DNA of 42,620 bases from Methanobacteriota archaeon (lineage in GTDB: Archaea; Thermoplasmatota; Poseidoniia; Poseidoniales; Poseidoniaceae), in the NCBI GenBank assembly GCA_002720275.1, contig PBHR01000005.1, positions 51,886-94,505 on the forward strand, read 5' to 3'. Positions 1 through 9,869 of this stretch are shown piece after piece. The translations under genes were made by a program, and so were the position numbers. Within the stretch, counting starts at the first letter, position 1, and each line of letters opens with the position of its first letter. The notes beneath the pieces are model-generated. The model was not told the origin of the DNA and did not search any database. It saw only the letters and a list, made by a program, of their open reading frames with translations.

Positions 1-1018
1 ACTTTAACAAAAAATCATTAATTGTAGGAAATCTTTTTTGTAATTCTATTTTATCTAGATGTTCAGTAATTAACAAAACATAATCTTCACCTGAAAGATT
101 TAATTCCTGATCAATTGCCCTTGCCAAAATATCCCGAGTGGCTAATGAACCTAAATCAGAATATTTTTTTGTGAATGAAAGCTCTTCAGGGTTCTTAATT
201 CTATCTTGACTTTTCCAAGTATTAAACTCCATAGAAGTCATTAAAACGCCCCCATAACCTCTTACTGCTTCACTAATTAAAAACGGCCTACTACTATTTA
301 CAGCCGCAGATGTAGGATGAAATTGTACAAATTCCATATCTCTCAATTTGGCACCAGCTCTATTTGCCATTGCCATTCCGTCGGCAGTAGAAACACTAGG
401 ATTTGTTGTTCTAGAAAATAATTGACCCCCTCCACCTGTTGCTAAAATAATTGCATCGGCAGAAAATGTTTCTACTATCTCTTTTTCTATGTCATAAACC
501 CATAATCCAATAATTTTTTTATCTACTGAATTTCTATCTTCAAGAATTAAATCTAAAGCCAAATGATTTGATAGAAGTTCGACTCTTGGATGATTAATAG
601 CCTTAGATAATAATGCTGTTTCAATTTCTTTACCTGTTGAATCTTTAGAATGCAGTATAATCTTTTGAGAATGGCCTCCTTCCTTTATTAAATCATAATT
701 TCCTTCCTTATCTGTTTGAAAATTTACACCCATATTAATTAAATCTCTAATTCTATCTCCTGCTTCATCAACAACCTCTCGAACTACTTTTTCATCACAA
801 TAACCATCACCTGCATCAAGTGTATCTTTGATATGTATCTCTTTACCTTCGGAATTAGTTTTATCCAAAATTCCAGCAATACCGCCTTGAGCATAATTAG
901 TACTAGATTCCTCTAGGCTTTGTTTGGTAATTACACATACATCCCAACCTGCATCAGCACAATTTAAAGCGGCAAATAATCCTGCAATTCCGCTACCAGC
1001 CAGTACAACTTTGGGCAT
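1..1018 (-). CDS. nadB: L-aspartate oxidase (NadB), partial, C-terminus beyond left edge
   Basis: Reverse-strand translation from ATG at 1018: MPKVVLAGSGIAGLFAALNCADAGWDVCVITKQSLEESSTNYAQGGIAG...IHIKDTLDAGDGYCDEKVVREVV...FVQFHPTSA..RPFLISEAVRGYGGVL; FAD-binding and NadB-type motifs. Not in ORF track because the stop lies outside the window. Confidence 0.88.
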   Translation of the reverse strand, partial: MPKVVLAGSGIAGLFAALNCADAGWDVCVITKQSLEESSTNYAQGGIAGILDKTNSEGKEIHIKDTLDAGDGYCDEKVVREVVDEAGDRIRDLINMGVNFQTDKEGNYDLIKEGGHSQKIILHSKDSTGKEIETALLSKAINHPRVELLSNHLALDLILEDRNSVDKKIIGLWVYDIEKEIVETFSADAIILATGGGGQLFSRTTNPSVSTADGMAMANRAGAKLRDMEFVQFHPTSAAVNSSRPFLISEAVRGYGGVLMTSMEFNTWKSQDRIKNPEELSFTKKYSDLGSLATRDILARAIDQELNLSGEDYVLLITEHLDKIELQKRFPTINDFLLK

Positions 1019-1119
1019 GTTTTCGGTTAGGGGACTGAGTTCTATAATTGAACGTTTTCTTAATATCAAAATTAAAAATCTTCCGATATTGCTATTTGGG
1101 TACAGTCATCTCTCGGTAC

Positions 1120-1980
1120 ATGCGCAGGGGTCTTTCACTGCTACTTGCCTTGCTTGGGGCGAGTATACTTGTAATTACTATTTATAATGTAGAAGTTGGA
1201 ATAGTGAAAGATATTCACACTGAAAATACTCCAAGATATAAATTAGATATTCCTGCTTTTATTACTTCAGATGAATGTTCAGATAGCACTGTTTCCGCTG
1301 GATTTGCCAAAGGAAACCCTGCTGATTGTGCCAGATCTGTTAGCGTTTGGGAAACTCCTGACTTCTTAGGAATTGGAGTGGGCATTGGATTAATTTTACT
1401 TTCTCGCAAATTCAAAAGCAATGTTAGAAGTAGGGCCTCAAGAGGTTCAACAGAAAGAAAATTAAAAAGAAAAAGAAGAAATGCAAAAATAAGGTTTGGA
1501 TTTGGTTTAGGTCTACTTTCTTTTGGTTTCGCTGATTTGAATGGATTAACAGGCCCAAATGGATCATTAGATTGGTCAGCCATAATCGGTTTCCCAGTTC
1601 CAGCAATTTCGATTGATTTAAGCCTCATTATGTATGGTTCATTTTTTATGTATAGATCGATGAGATTCTTATCTAGAACAAGTGGTGCTGCTCAGATGTT
1701 TTCTGAAGCAAGAAGAAAAAATATTGGTCAAGATGATTCATTTTTCGAAGGTGGCAAAAGGAGTAGAAGGAAATTCAAGGGTGGATTAGAATCTCTTGGA
1801 AAGGCAAACGCTACCGTTTCAGATTTATACAGCCAATTAGGATTAAGTGATTATGAAGATGACTTTGAAAGAAATTTGTATGATGACTACAGTTCTGGAG
1901 ATATGAAAGTAGGTAGAACTTGTCATCTATGTAATGGTCAAGGATGTGCAAGATGTAATCAAACAGGAATGTTGGATTAG
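1120..1980 (+). CDS. Multi-pass membrane protein with C-terminal zinc-ribbon-like CxxCxGxGCxxCxxTG motif
   Basis: ORF 1048..1980; start at MRRGLSLLLALLGASILV preferred (signal/TM-like). Hydrophobic segments; C-term CHLCNGQGCARCNQTGMLD. Confidence 0.65.
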   Translation: MRRGLSLLLALLGASILVITIYNVEVGIVKDIHTENTPRYKLDIPAFITSDECSDSTVSAGFAKGNPADCARSVSVWETPDFLGIGVGIGLILLSRKFKSNVRSRASRGSTERKLKRKRRNAKIRFGFGLGLLSFGFADLNGLTGPNGSLDWSAIIGFPVPAISIDLSLIMYGSFFMYRSMRFLSRTSGAAQMFSEARRKNIGQDDSFFEGGKRSRRKFKGGLESLGKANATVSDLYSQLGLSDYEDDFERNLYDDYSSGDMKVGRTCHLCNGQGCARCNQTGMLD

Positions 1981-2115
1981 TTGGCAACTGAAATATACCC
2001 TAAAATAAGCAACATAGAAGCCTAAATAAGGGCATTGTTTATAGTCAGCAAATTACCCTCAACGGCTTAATGTGTTTGTTCGTATAATACTTTCAACACA
2101 TTAGGATGGGAAAAG

Positions 2116-5100
2116 ATGTATCTAAAACGCCTCGAAATGGAAAACTTCAAATCATTCAAAGGCGAAGTTGTAGTACCTTATGAAAGAGGATTTACTGCAA
2201 TTACAGGACCTAATGGTTCTGGAAAAAGTAATTGTGGTGATGCTATACAATTCGTCCTTGGATATAAATCAGCAAAAGATGTTCGTGCAAGTAATGTACT
2301 AGACCTTTTATTTAATGGTGGGAAAAATAACAAACCTGCAAAATTTTGCAAGGTTTCACTAATTTTCGACAATCCTGAAGATTCAGACGGTAGCAGAAGA
2401 TTAAAAATTGATGCTGATGAAGTTCATTTTACTAGAACTGTAAAGAAAACTCGATCTGGTGCAGCTTCATCAAATTATTACTTAAATGGAGAACCAAGCA
2501 GTCAAAGACAATTTAAATTATTACTCTCAAGCGCTAATGCAAGAGCCGATGGTTACAATATTGTGCTTCAGGGAATGGTTACTGAATTAGCAACAATGAC
2601 TGCAATAAATCGTAGAAAAGTGCTTGAAGAAGTGGCGGGAGTGACTTCTTATGATGATGAAATTCGTAAGGCTGACCGACAAAGAAAGAGAGTTGAAGAA
2701 TACTTAGAGAGAATTGAACTCCTAGAAGAAGAATTAAAAATAAGACTTAAAGATTTGAAAGCGGAAAGAACTCAGGCCCTAAAATACAAAGAGTTAAAAA
2801 ATGAATTAGATAATGCTAGAGTTTTATTACACCAATCTAAGTATTGCAGTGCTCAAGCAGAAATCAAATATGTTGCTCAGGAGCAAAGCAATTGTGTTAA
2901 AGAATCAAAAGATGCCGCACAAAAAGCACAAGATGGTGAAAAACAATTAATGAACATTGAAGAAAAGGTAATCGCAATCGAAAAACAAATGAGAGAATTA
3001 TTAGGCGATGAAAGTAGTTCACTAATGGATAAATTAAACCAATTAAGATTGGAAATTGATAGAAGATCTGATAAAATTTTAGAAGCTGAACAAGCAATAG
3101 AAGAGAATTTAGACAATATTGGATACTATGGCGAAGATGCCGAAGAAGCAGCAAAAAACCTTAATGAACATATATCTAAACAAGAAAATGCAAAGAAATC
3201 ACTTCAAGAAGCAAAAGATGCATTCAAAAAAGCAGAAAAAGATGAAAATGATGCTAAAAAAGCACTCATGGCTGGAGACAAAGAAACAAACTCACTTACA
3301 AGAGAATTGAGTAAGGCAAATCAAAAAGTAAGCGACTCCGCTGCAGAATTAACAAAAATCCAACTAGAATTTGATAGAACCGAACAAGCATATGATTTGT
3401 CATTAAAACACTTGGCAGCCCTACAAGAAGGTGAAGAAGAGGCCAGGTTATCAAGAGACGATTTATTGATGCAGGGTGAAGAACTGAAAACAGAAGATTC
3501 GGGCGAAGACAGAGAAAGTTTAGCAAATCAATTAACCCAAAGACAAAGAGAAGAGCAAAAACTCAAAGAAGAACACGACACAATAAATAACAAATTAATT
3601 TCTTCTGAAAGGGATTTGGTAAAAGCAAGGGCTGAAATGGAACATAAAAGTGGAATCAGAGGAGGAATGGCAATGGCTGTTTCATCCCTCCTAACTCAAA
3701 GAGATGAAGGAAAAATCAAAGGAATATTGGGTACTTTAAGTCAATTAGCAAAACCAAAAGATCAAACTCATGAAAATGCTTTGGCGACTGCAATAGGAGC
3801 AGGGATGCAAAGCATTATTGTCGAAACCGATGAAGTAGCTGCAAGATGCATTGGTTGGCTTAGAGAAAATAAAGCAGGTAGAGCAACATTTTTGCCACTA
3901 AACAAATTACAAGTCAGAAGACCAAGTGGAAAGGCATTAATGCTAACTAAAGAAGAAAATGTAGAAGGTTTTGCTTGGGAATTATTAGATTATGACCCAA
4001 GAATTGAATTGGCAATCAAATATGCTCTAAAAGATACATTACTAGTTGCAAACCTTTCAACCGCTAGAAAACATATGGGCGGAGTTAGAATGGTTACGTT
4101 AAAAGGTGACTTGACTGAAGCCGGTGGTGCAATGGTTGGAGGAAATCAAAGCAGAAATCGTGTGCTTTTTGGAGGACAAATCGCAGGAAGTGGAGAAGTA
4201 GACAGACTAGAAGCAGAAATAAAAAGATTACAATTACTCAGTGATACTGTTCAATCTGCATTAATTGAATCAAGAAAACAACAACAATCAGTGCATCAAA
4301 AAATTAACAATCTAACTACAAATGATAGTATTGCTAAAGTTAAACAATGGAAAATAGAGATTAACGCTGCTGAAGAAAAATTACAAAAAATTACAAAAGA
4401 AATATCAAACGCTCAAAAATCGGTAGATGAATCTAAGAGAGCAACAGATAATAGCGAGCAGAAATTAATTTCAGCAAATAAAGCATGCCAAGATGCTGAA
4501 CAAGAGAGACAAAACGCAAATTTAGAATTACAAAAAGCAAGCCCAGAACACCTACAAAAAACTTTGAGAGATGTACAAGAACTTAGAGTAAATGCACAAG
4601 GGATTCAAGCTAAAGCAGAAGCACAATTAGCTGGTGGGGAAGAACATACAAAGATTCTAAATGATAGGTTAAATGAATTAAATTCGAAAATTAAATCATT
4701 TAAACAAGATTCGGAAACTAAGAAAATATCGATTGGTGAATGGAATGATCAACAAAAATCACTAAAAAGAGAACTGAAGGAACTTGAAGACAAATATTCT
4801 ACTATTTCAGAAGAAAATAAAGAACTTGAAAATTCAAGAGTTAAATTAGTAGAAGAAAGAGGAAGTTTGAGAACTACAGTAAATCAACTAATTCAACAAT
4901 CAGAATCCGCTAGAAGAAGGGCTTCCGAACATACAATTACACTAGAAAGTAAAAGAGAATTATTAAGTTCGTTAATTGAAGAAATGGAAATAGCTGGAGT
5001 TAATCCACCAGAAGCAGGTGCATCAATACCCACAGTCGCACAAGCAGAAAATAAAATCAGAGGAATTGAAAAGAGATTAGAGTTCATTGGAAATGTAAAC

Positions 5101-6027
5101 ATGCTTTCTATAGAACAATACGATAAAACAGAAAATAGGTTAGATGAATTGAAAACAGATAATAAATTATGCCAAGCAAGAAGGAAATCACTAATCGATA
5201 TTTCTGAAAAGCTCGAAAAGCAACGTAAAAAACGTTTAATTACAATATTTAAAGAAGTCAATAAGAATTTCAAAGAAGTATATAGATTACTTTCAGATGG
5301 AGGAAGGGGTGAGTTGAAACTAGAAAACCCAGAAAATCCATTCAAAGGTGGTTTAGAAATGTGGTGTCAACCAAAAGGTAAAAGTTCCAGAGCAAAATTA
5401 AATGGTCTTTCTGGTGGAGAAAAATCAATGGCTGCATTATCACTTATTTTTGCCATTCAAGATCATGACCCATCCCCATTCTACTATTTTGATGAAGTTG
5501 ATCAAAACCTGGATGCATTCAATGCAGAGAGAATCGCAAGACTATGTAGAGCAAGAGCAAAGAGTGCTCAATTCCTAATGGTTACCTTAAGAAAAGTAAG
5601 TCTACAGTTGGCTGACCACCACATAGGAATTACACACGCAGGAGATGGTTGTAGTAGAAGAATTGCTGATTTCAATAGAGAAAGAGCAATTGAGCTAGGT
5701 GAAAAGGCAGAAAAGATTAGAGAAAAAGCAGATAAAGAGATGAATGAAAAGAGAGAAAAATTATCCCACCTTCCAACTGAAAAAGACATGCCAGAAGTTC
5801 CTGAACCTCTATCAGCACCATCAAGTCTAGGGGGCCTAGATATTGAAATTAAAGGTGAAGTGCCATTAAAGAAAGACTCTTCAATTGCAGCACTTTCTGA
5901 AAGAGCTGAAGAATTAAAAGAAGATATTGAAGAATTACAAGAATTAAAAGAAGCAATAAGAGAAGTTGAATCAATAGAAAATGAAGAAATTCAAATTGAT
6001 CAGTTAGAGCAAACTGAGGAGCCCTGA
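2116..6027 (+). CDS. smc: Chromosome segregation ATPase SMC
   Basis: N-term MYLKRLEMENFKSFKG..ITGPNGSGKSN (Walker A), long coiled coils, hinge region, C-term LSGGEKSMAALSLIFAIQ..FYYFDEVDQNLD (signature and Walker B). Confidence 0.97.
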   Translation: MYLKRLEMENFKSFKGEVVVPYERGFTAITGPNGSGKSNCGDAIQFVLGYKSAKDVRASNVLDLLFNGGKNNKPAKFCKVSLIFDNPEDSDGSRRLKIDADEVHFTRTVKKTRSGAASSNYYLNGEPSSQRQFKLLLSSANARADGYNIVLQGMVTELATMTAINRRKVLEEVAGVTSYDDEIRKADRQRKRVEEYLERIELLEEELKIRLKDLKAERTQALKYKELKNELDNARVLLHQSKYCSAQAEIKYVAQEQSNCVKESKDAAQKAQDGEKQLMNIEEKVIAIEKQMRELLGDESSSLMDKLNQLRLEIDRRSDKILEAEQAIEENLDNIGYYGEDAEEAAKNLNEHISKQENAKKSLQEAKDAFKKAEKDENDAKKALMAGDKETNSLTRELSKANQKVSDSAAELTKIQLEFDRTEQAYDLSLKHLAALQEGEEEARLSRDDLLMQGEELKTEDSGEDRESLANQLTQRQREEQKLKEEHDTINNKLISSERDLVKARAEMEHKSGIRGGMAMAVSSLLTQRDEGKIKGILGTLSQLAKPKDQTHENALATAIGAGMQSIIVETDEVAARCIGWLRENKAGRATFLPLNKLQVRRPSGKALMLTKEENVEGFAWELLDYDPRIELAIKYALKDTLLVANLSTARKHMGGVRMVTLKGDLTEAGGAMVGGNQSRNRVLFGGQIAGSGEVDRLEAEIKRLQLLSDTVQSALIESRKQQQSVHQKINNLTTNDSIAKVKQWKIEINAAEEKLQKITKEISNAQKSVDESKRATDNSEQKLISANKACQDAEQERQNANLELQKASPEHLQKTLRDVQELRVNAQGIQAKAEAQLAGGEEHTKILNDRLNELNSKIKSFKQDSETKKISIGEWNDQQKSLKRELKELEDKYSTISEENKELENSRVKLVEERGSLRTTVNQLIQQSESARRRASEHTITLESKRELLSSLIEEMEIAGVNPPEAGASIPTVAQAENKIRGIEKRLEFIGNVNMLSIEQYDKTENRLDELKTDNKLCQARRKSLIDISEKLEKQRKKRLITIFKEVNKNFKEVYRLLSDGGRGELKLENPENPFKGGLEMWCQPKGKSSRAKLNGLSGGEKSMAALSLIFAIQDHDPSPFYYFDEVDQNLDAFNAERIARLCRARAKSAQFLMVTLRKVSLQLADHHIGITHAGDGCSRRIADFNRERAIELGEKAEKIREKADKEMNEKREKLSHLPTEKDMPEVPEPLSAPSSLGGLDIEIKGEVPLKKDSSIAALSERAEELKEDIEELQELKEAIREVESIENEEIQIDQLEQTEEP

Positions 6028-6041
6028 GAGGTGGTTGATAA

Positions 6042-7061
6042 ATGCAATCAAAACTTGATTCATACTTCATTAGAGAAGATATAATTAACAACTTATTGGA
6101 AAATAGAGAAGAGACTAGAGAAGAAGCAATAGATTATGCTGATAGATTATTAACTATTGCAGAAATGGAAAATGCCGAATACTCTTCATTAGTTGATCCT
6201 TTTGACCGTTCTGTAGCTTTAGTTTTTGAATTAGTTAAAGATGCTGATTTAGACCCTTGGAATATAGACTTAACATCTTTTGTTAATTTATTCAGTGAAA
6301 GAATAAAAAAGAATTCAGACAACATTGATTTACCTTCATGTGGAAGATTATTACGGCTAGCATGGGCTGTCTTAAGAGGGCAAGTTGAAGATTTATTAGA
6401 TCGTCAAAATAAAGCAGACATGGAAGATGAAATTGACGATTACTTTGTTGACGAAGGTTGGATGACTGATTTTGACGACAATGAATTTAATTTCACAAAT
6501 AATGTTATTTCTGGAGAATTAGAAGCAGATCTTAATGGTTTATTTGAGGAAAGAGTTCGTAGAGAAGAAGGTCGCCCTGTAACATTAGGTGATTTATTAG
6601 GTGCTTTAAGAGGTGCTTGTGACGATGCCGAAATAAATAAAATAAGAGAAGAGAACAGAATCAAATATAAATTAGAAGTTGAAGAAGCGCTAGGAAATGT
6701 AGGAGCAAGAATGCATGATGAAAATTTAGAAGGCGACATAGAATTATGTTGGAATTTAATGAGAGAGATGAACAAAGATGGAGAAATTGATTTACAAACA
6801 TTATCTGATGGAGTCGCAAAAGAAATTAAAAAAGAAAGCGGTGAAGAAATAGACGTTTCTTCTGAAGCTAAAGTAACTGGACTCGTTTCTATGTTATTTT
6901 TAACTCATAGGGGTTTTACAGATATTGAACAAAAAGACGTGCCTAATGGAAAAATAAAAATTAAAGACCTATGGCCAAAAATAAAAAGTTGGGACTCAAT
7001 TAATGAAAAATTCAAAGAAGAAAATAATTCTTTTAACGAGGTGGTTGAAGTTGACAGCTGA
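6042..7061 (+). CDS. scpA: Segregation and condensation protein A (kleisin)
   Basis: DLDPWNIDLTSFVNLFSERI motif typical of ScpA; directly downstream of smc with SD GAGGTGGTTGATAAATG. Confidence 0.9.
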   Translation: MQSKLDSYFIREDIINNLLENREETREEAIDYADRLLTIAEMENAEYSSLVDPFDRSVALVFELVKDADLDPWNIDLTSFVNLFSERIKKNSDNIDLPSCGRLLRLAWAVLRGQVEDLLDRQNKADMEDEIDDYFVDEGWMTDFDDNEFNFTNNVISGELEADLNGLFEERVRREEGRPVTLGDLLGALRGACDDAEINKIREENRIKYKLEVEEALGNVGARMHDENLEGDIELCWNLMREMNKDGEIDLQTLSDGVAKEIKKESGEEIDVSSEAKVTGLVSMLFLTHRGFTDIEQKDVPNGKIKIKDLWPKIKSWDSINEKFKEENNSFNEVVEVDS

Positions 7062-7644
7062 ACTGCAAACATTAATTGAAGCAACTCTTTTTGGTGTTGG
7101 AAAATCTATGAGTGTAGAACAACTTTCACATGGATTAAAGGCTGAAGTCTCCTTAGTAAGTGAAGCATTACTTGGCCTACAATCCTCATTGAAAAGAAGA
7201 AGAGGTGGTGCTTTACAATTAGTAGAAATCTCTGGAAAATGGGCTTTGGAAGTAAAACCTGCAATTGCCGACAAATTGCCTAAAGATGCAAAAACTGAAA
7301 TCCCTGCAAGATTGCTTAAGGCTGCTGCTCTAATTGCATACCACCAACCTATGGAACAATCTAGTTTAGTAAAACTTCTTGGAGAAAAGGCATATGGTTA
7401 CGTAAAAGATTTATCTGATGCAGGTTTAATTGACAGAAGACGTTCTGGAAATACTAGAAGATTAACTACAACAAGACGATTTTCTGAAGTTTTTGGATGC
7501 CCGCATACAAATCATAAAAAGGTCAGAGAATGGTTTAGAGAAAGATCTGAAGAATTAGGTATGAATGATGGAAATTCAACACCTATTGCTCTAGAAGAAG
7601 AAATAAACTTAGAAGAAAATATTGACATAATGGTTGAAGAATAA
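7051..7644 (+). CDS. scpB: Segregation and condensation protein B (ScpB)
   Basis: TTG start at 7051 after SD GAGGTGGTTGAAG; LTAELQTLIEATLFGVGKSMSVEQLSHGL, winged-helix protein, overlaps scpA end. ORF track start 7003 is probably too early. Confidence 0.88.
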   Translation: MTAELQTLIEATLFGVGKSMSVEQLSHGLKAEVSLVSEALLGLQSSLKRRRGGALQLVEISGKWALEVKPAIADKLPKDAKTEIPARLLKAAALIAYHQPMEQSSLVKLLGEKAYGYVKDLSDAGLIDRRRSGNTRRLTTTRRFSEVFGCPHTNHKKVREWFRERSEELGMNDGNSTPIALEEEINLEENIDIMVEE

Positions 7645-7692
7645 CTCACTAAAGATGTTATATTATAAGTTCTACAAGCCTATCTGAAACAG

Positions 7693-8322
7693 ATGAGTTT
7701 TTTCAAGTCAATTTTTTATGGTGTAAAATTATATTTTTTCATCTCATTAGCCATTGGTTTGAGTTTTTTCATTGACATTCAACGTAATGACCTTGAAGGT
7801 AATCTTGAAGCTAGTTTAAATTATATACAAGATTCTATAGATATTTTAACTCTTGTTTTCCCATTATTTTGTTTCTATATTGGTTCAAAACAATCAAATT
7901 TGATTAAAAGAAAAACAGACTCTGGATTTGCTGCTGCAATTAGTGCTGGAATTGGATTTTTAATGATTACATACATGAATTGGGGCATTACATACGGTAG
8001 TTTATTAATTGCAGATGCTATTGAAATAATTGAAAATAACGAGAACCTCTTAAATTTTAAATCCATTAATGATCTTATTTGGAGGATAATACCTGCAATT
8101 TTAGCAGGTTTATTCGCCGCTATAATTAACAATAATAATGAAAAAATGAGTCAACTAGAATCAAAAAAATCAGTTAAAAATGAAATTGATGATTCATCAC
8201 CTACACCCTGGGTTTATTCGGTAGGAGTTGTTGATGAACATGGATTTGAATGGATTAAACACAACAATAAACAATGGTATAGAGCTGCAAATAGTGGAAA
8301 TGAGTGGAAAGAATATTCTTAA
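7693..8322 (+). CDS. Hypothetical multi-pass membrane protein
   Basis: 209 aa with several hydrophobic helices; soluble C-term tail with GFEWIKHNNKQWYRAANSGNEWKEY. No family recognised. Confidence 0.6.
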   Translation: MSFFKSIFYGVKLYFFISLAIGLSFFIDIQRNDLEGNLEASLNYIQDSIDILTLVFPLFCFYIGSKQSNLIKRKTDSGFAAAISAGIGFLMITYMNWGITYGSLLIADAIEIIENNENLLNFKSINDLIWRIIPAILAGLFAAIINNNNEKMSQLESKKSVKNEIDDSSPTPWVYSVGVVDEHGFEWIKHNNKQWYRAANSGNEWKEYS

Positions 8323-8324
8323 AA

Positions 8325-9638
8325 TTAATTTGATGAACGATATTTAGCTAAACAATCTTCAATTAATTTTGCTGTGATTCTTTCGCCACTTGAATGTGCT
8401 AAACTAACTACAGCATCTACTTCATCATCATTTGCGCCTGCGGTTACAGCCATATTTCTTGCATGCAATTTCATATGCCCTGCCTGAATGCCTACTGTAG
8501 CTAAGGCTCTCAAAGCACCTAAATTTTGGGCTAACCCTGCTGCGGCCATTACCTTAGCAAGATCATTTGCTGAATTAATGCCCAATAAAGCAACATTTGT
8601 TTGTGCTGCAGGATGAACCCTTACTGCACCTCCAACTAAACCAACGGCCATTGGTATCTCTATAGACCCAAATAGATCTCCATCATCATTCTTTTCCCAA
8701 TGAGTCATTGAACCATATTCTCTATTATATGAAGCATAACTATGTGCTCCTGATTCAATAGCTCTCCAATCTTGTCCACAGGCTATAGCAATTGGGGATA
8801 TCGCATTCATAATTCCCTTATTATGAGTTGTAGCTCTAAATGGATCTGCAGCTGCAAAATGGTAAGCCTGAATAACACCATCAATAATCTCTTCACCCCT
8901 TTTTACGTCCTTACCATCATCTGACATTTCCTCACGTGTAAATATTGCACTTACCCTAGCTAATCTGTGTACTGCTAAATTAGAAATTATCCTTAAAATC
9001 ACAGTTCCTCCAGTTATTGATTCAACCTTTGGTGCTATTGTTTCTGCCATTGTATTTACTGCATTTGCCCCCATTGCATCTCTACAATCAACTAATAAAT
9101 GCAAAATCAACATATTGCCTGAATTTGTTTCAATTATTCTAGCCTCGATATCTTTACAACCTCCACCAAATTTTACTAAAATAGGGTCAACTTCATTACA
9201 TAATTCAATTAAATGCTCTTTTTGGGATAATATTGCTTCTTTAGAAGCATTAACATCCGTGCAATTAACTACCTGTATCTGCCCAATCATTACAGGATCA
9301 TCATTATTTGAAGTGAATCCTCCTCTGATTTGGCATCTTTTCGCCATATTACTTGCTGCTGCAACTACAGAAGGCTCTTCTAATACGAAAGGAATTAGAT
9401 AATGTTCATCATCAATAACAAAATTTGTAGCAACTCCAATTGGTAAAGAATACGTTCCAATTACGTTTTCAATCATTTTATCTGCTGCTGATTCCGATAA
9501 TTCACCTGTACTTGCCCATGCTAAAACTTGTTCATCATTCAAACCAGCAATTTTTGCTAATAAATCTCTTCTTTCAGAGACACTCAATTTGTAAAACCCT
9601 TGAAGTCTACTATTGTTAACTGCCATGTTCCTCATCAC
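8325..9638 (-). CDS. mvaA: Hydroxymethylglutaryl-CoA reductase, class II-like
   Basis: SRLQGFYKLSVSERRDLLA...LPIGVATNFVIDDEHYLIPFVLEEPSVVAAASNMAKRC...NSGNMLILHLLVDCRDAMGANAVNTMAE; matches class II (degradative-type) HMGR motifs. The exact N-terminal Met is uncertain. Confidence 0.93.
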   Translation of the reverse strand: MMRNMAVNNSRLQGFYKLSVSERRDLLAKIAGLNDEQVLAWASTGELSESAADKMIENVIGTYSLPIGVATNFVIDDEHYLIPFVLEEPSVVAAASNMAKRCQIRGGFTSNNDDPVMIGQIQVVNCTDVNASKEAILSQKEHLIELCNEVDPILVKFGGGCKDIEARIIETNSGNMLILHLLVDCRDAMGANAVNTMAETIAPKVESITGGTVILRIISNLAVHRLARVSAIFTREEMSDDGKDVKRGEEIIDGVIQAYHFAAADPFRATTHNKGIMNAISPIAIACGQDWRAIESGAHSYASYNREYGSMTHWEKNDDGDLFGSIEIPMAVGLVGGAVRVHPAAQTNVALLGINSANDLAKVMAAAGLAQNLGALRALATVGIQAGHMKLHARNMAVTAGANDDEVDAVVSLAHSSGERITAKLIEDCLAKYRSSN

Positions 9639-9684
9639 GTGCTATTGACTATATCCCTAAATCATTCCGCTTCTTTTTTGATTG

Positions 9685-9835
9685 GTTAACGCATATTAAC
9701 GCGTTAATTAAGCGTTAATTAAGCGTTAATTAAGCGTTAATTACCATATTTTTAAATTAATTAAATTAGTTAAAAATACGTCGAGTAATGCGTTTTTATG
9801 TGTTAATCATACGTTAACAATGCGTTATTAACGCA
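9685..9835. repeat. Iteron-like cluster: four tandem 11-bp GCGTTAATTAA units plus inverted and degenerate copies
   Basis: Tandem copies at 9701-9711, 9712-9722, 9723-9733, 9734-9744 (last ends AC). Inverted copies GTTAACGC 9685-9692, ATTAACGC 9695-9702 and 9827-9834. Perfect 14-bp palindrome ATTAACGCGTTAAT 9695-9708; TGCGTTA-T-TAACGCA 9821-9835; ACGTTAAC 9811-9818. Confidence 0.9.
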
Positions 9836-9869
9836 ACCTTGTTAAACCTATTAGAATTCTGATGTTGTT

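Noticed and set aside
924-1187. 87-aa ORF on + strand
   Set aside because: Antisense to the NadB N-terminus and out of frame with the real downstream gene.
2178-5789. Several ORFs antisense to or overlapping smc (e.g. 4893..5345 -, 2897..3154 -, 3119..3310 +)
   Set aside because: Low-complexity translations mirroring the coiled-coil coding strand; no motifs or start signals.
9685-9835. CRISPR-like repeat array
   Set aside because: Units are contiguous 11-mers without spacers, no cas genes nearby.
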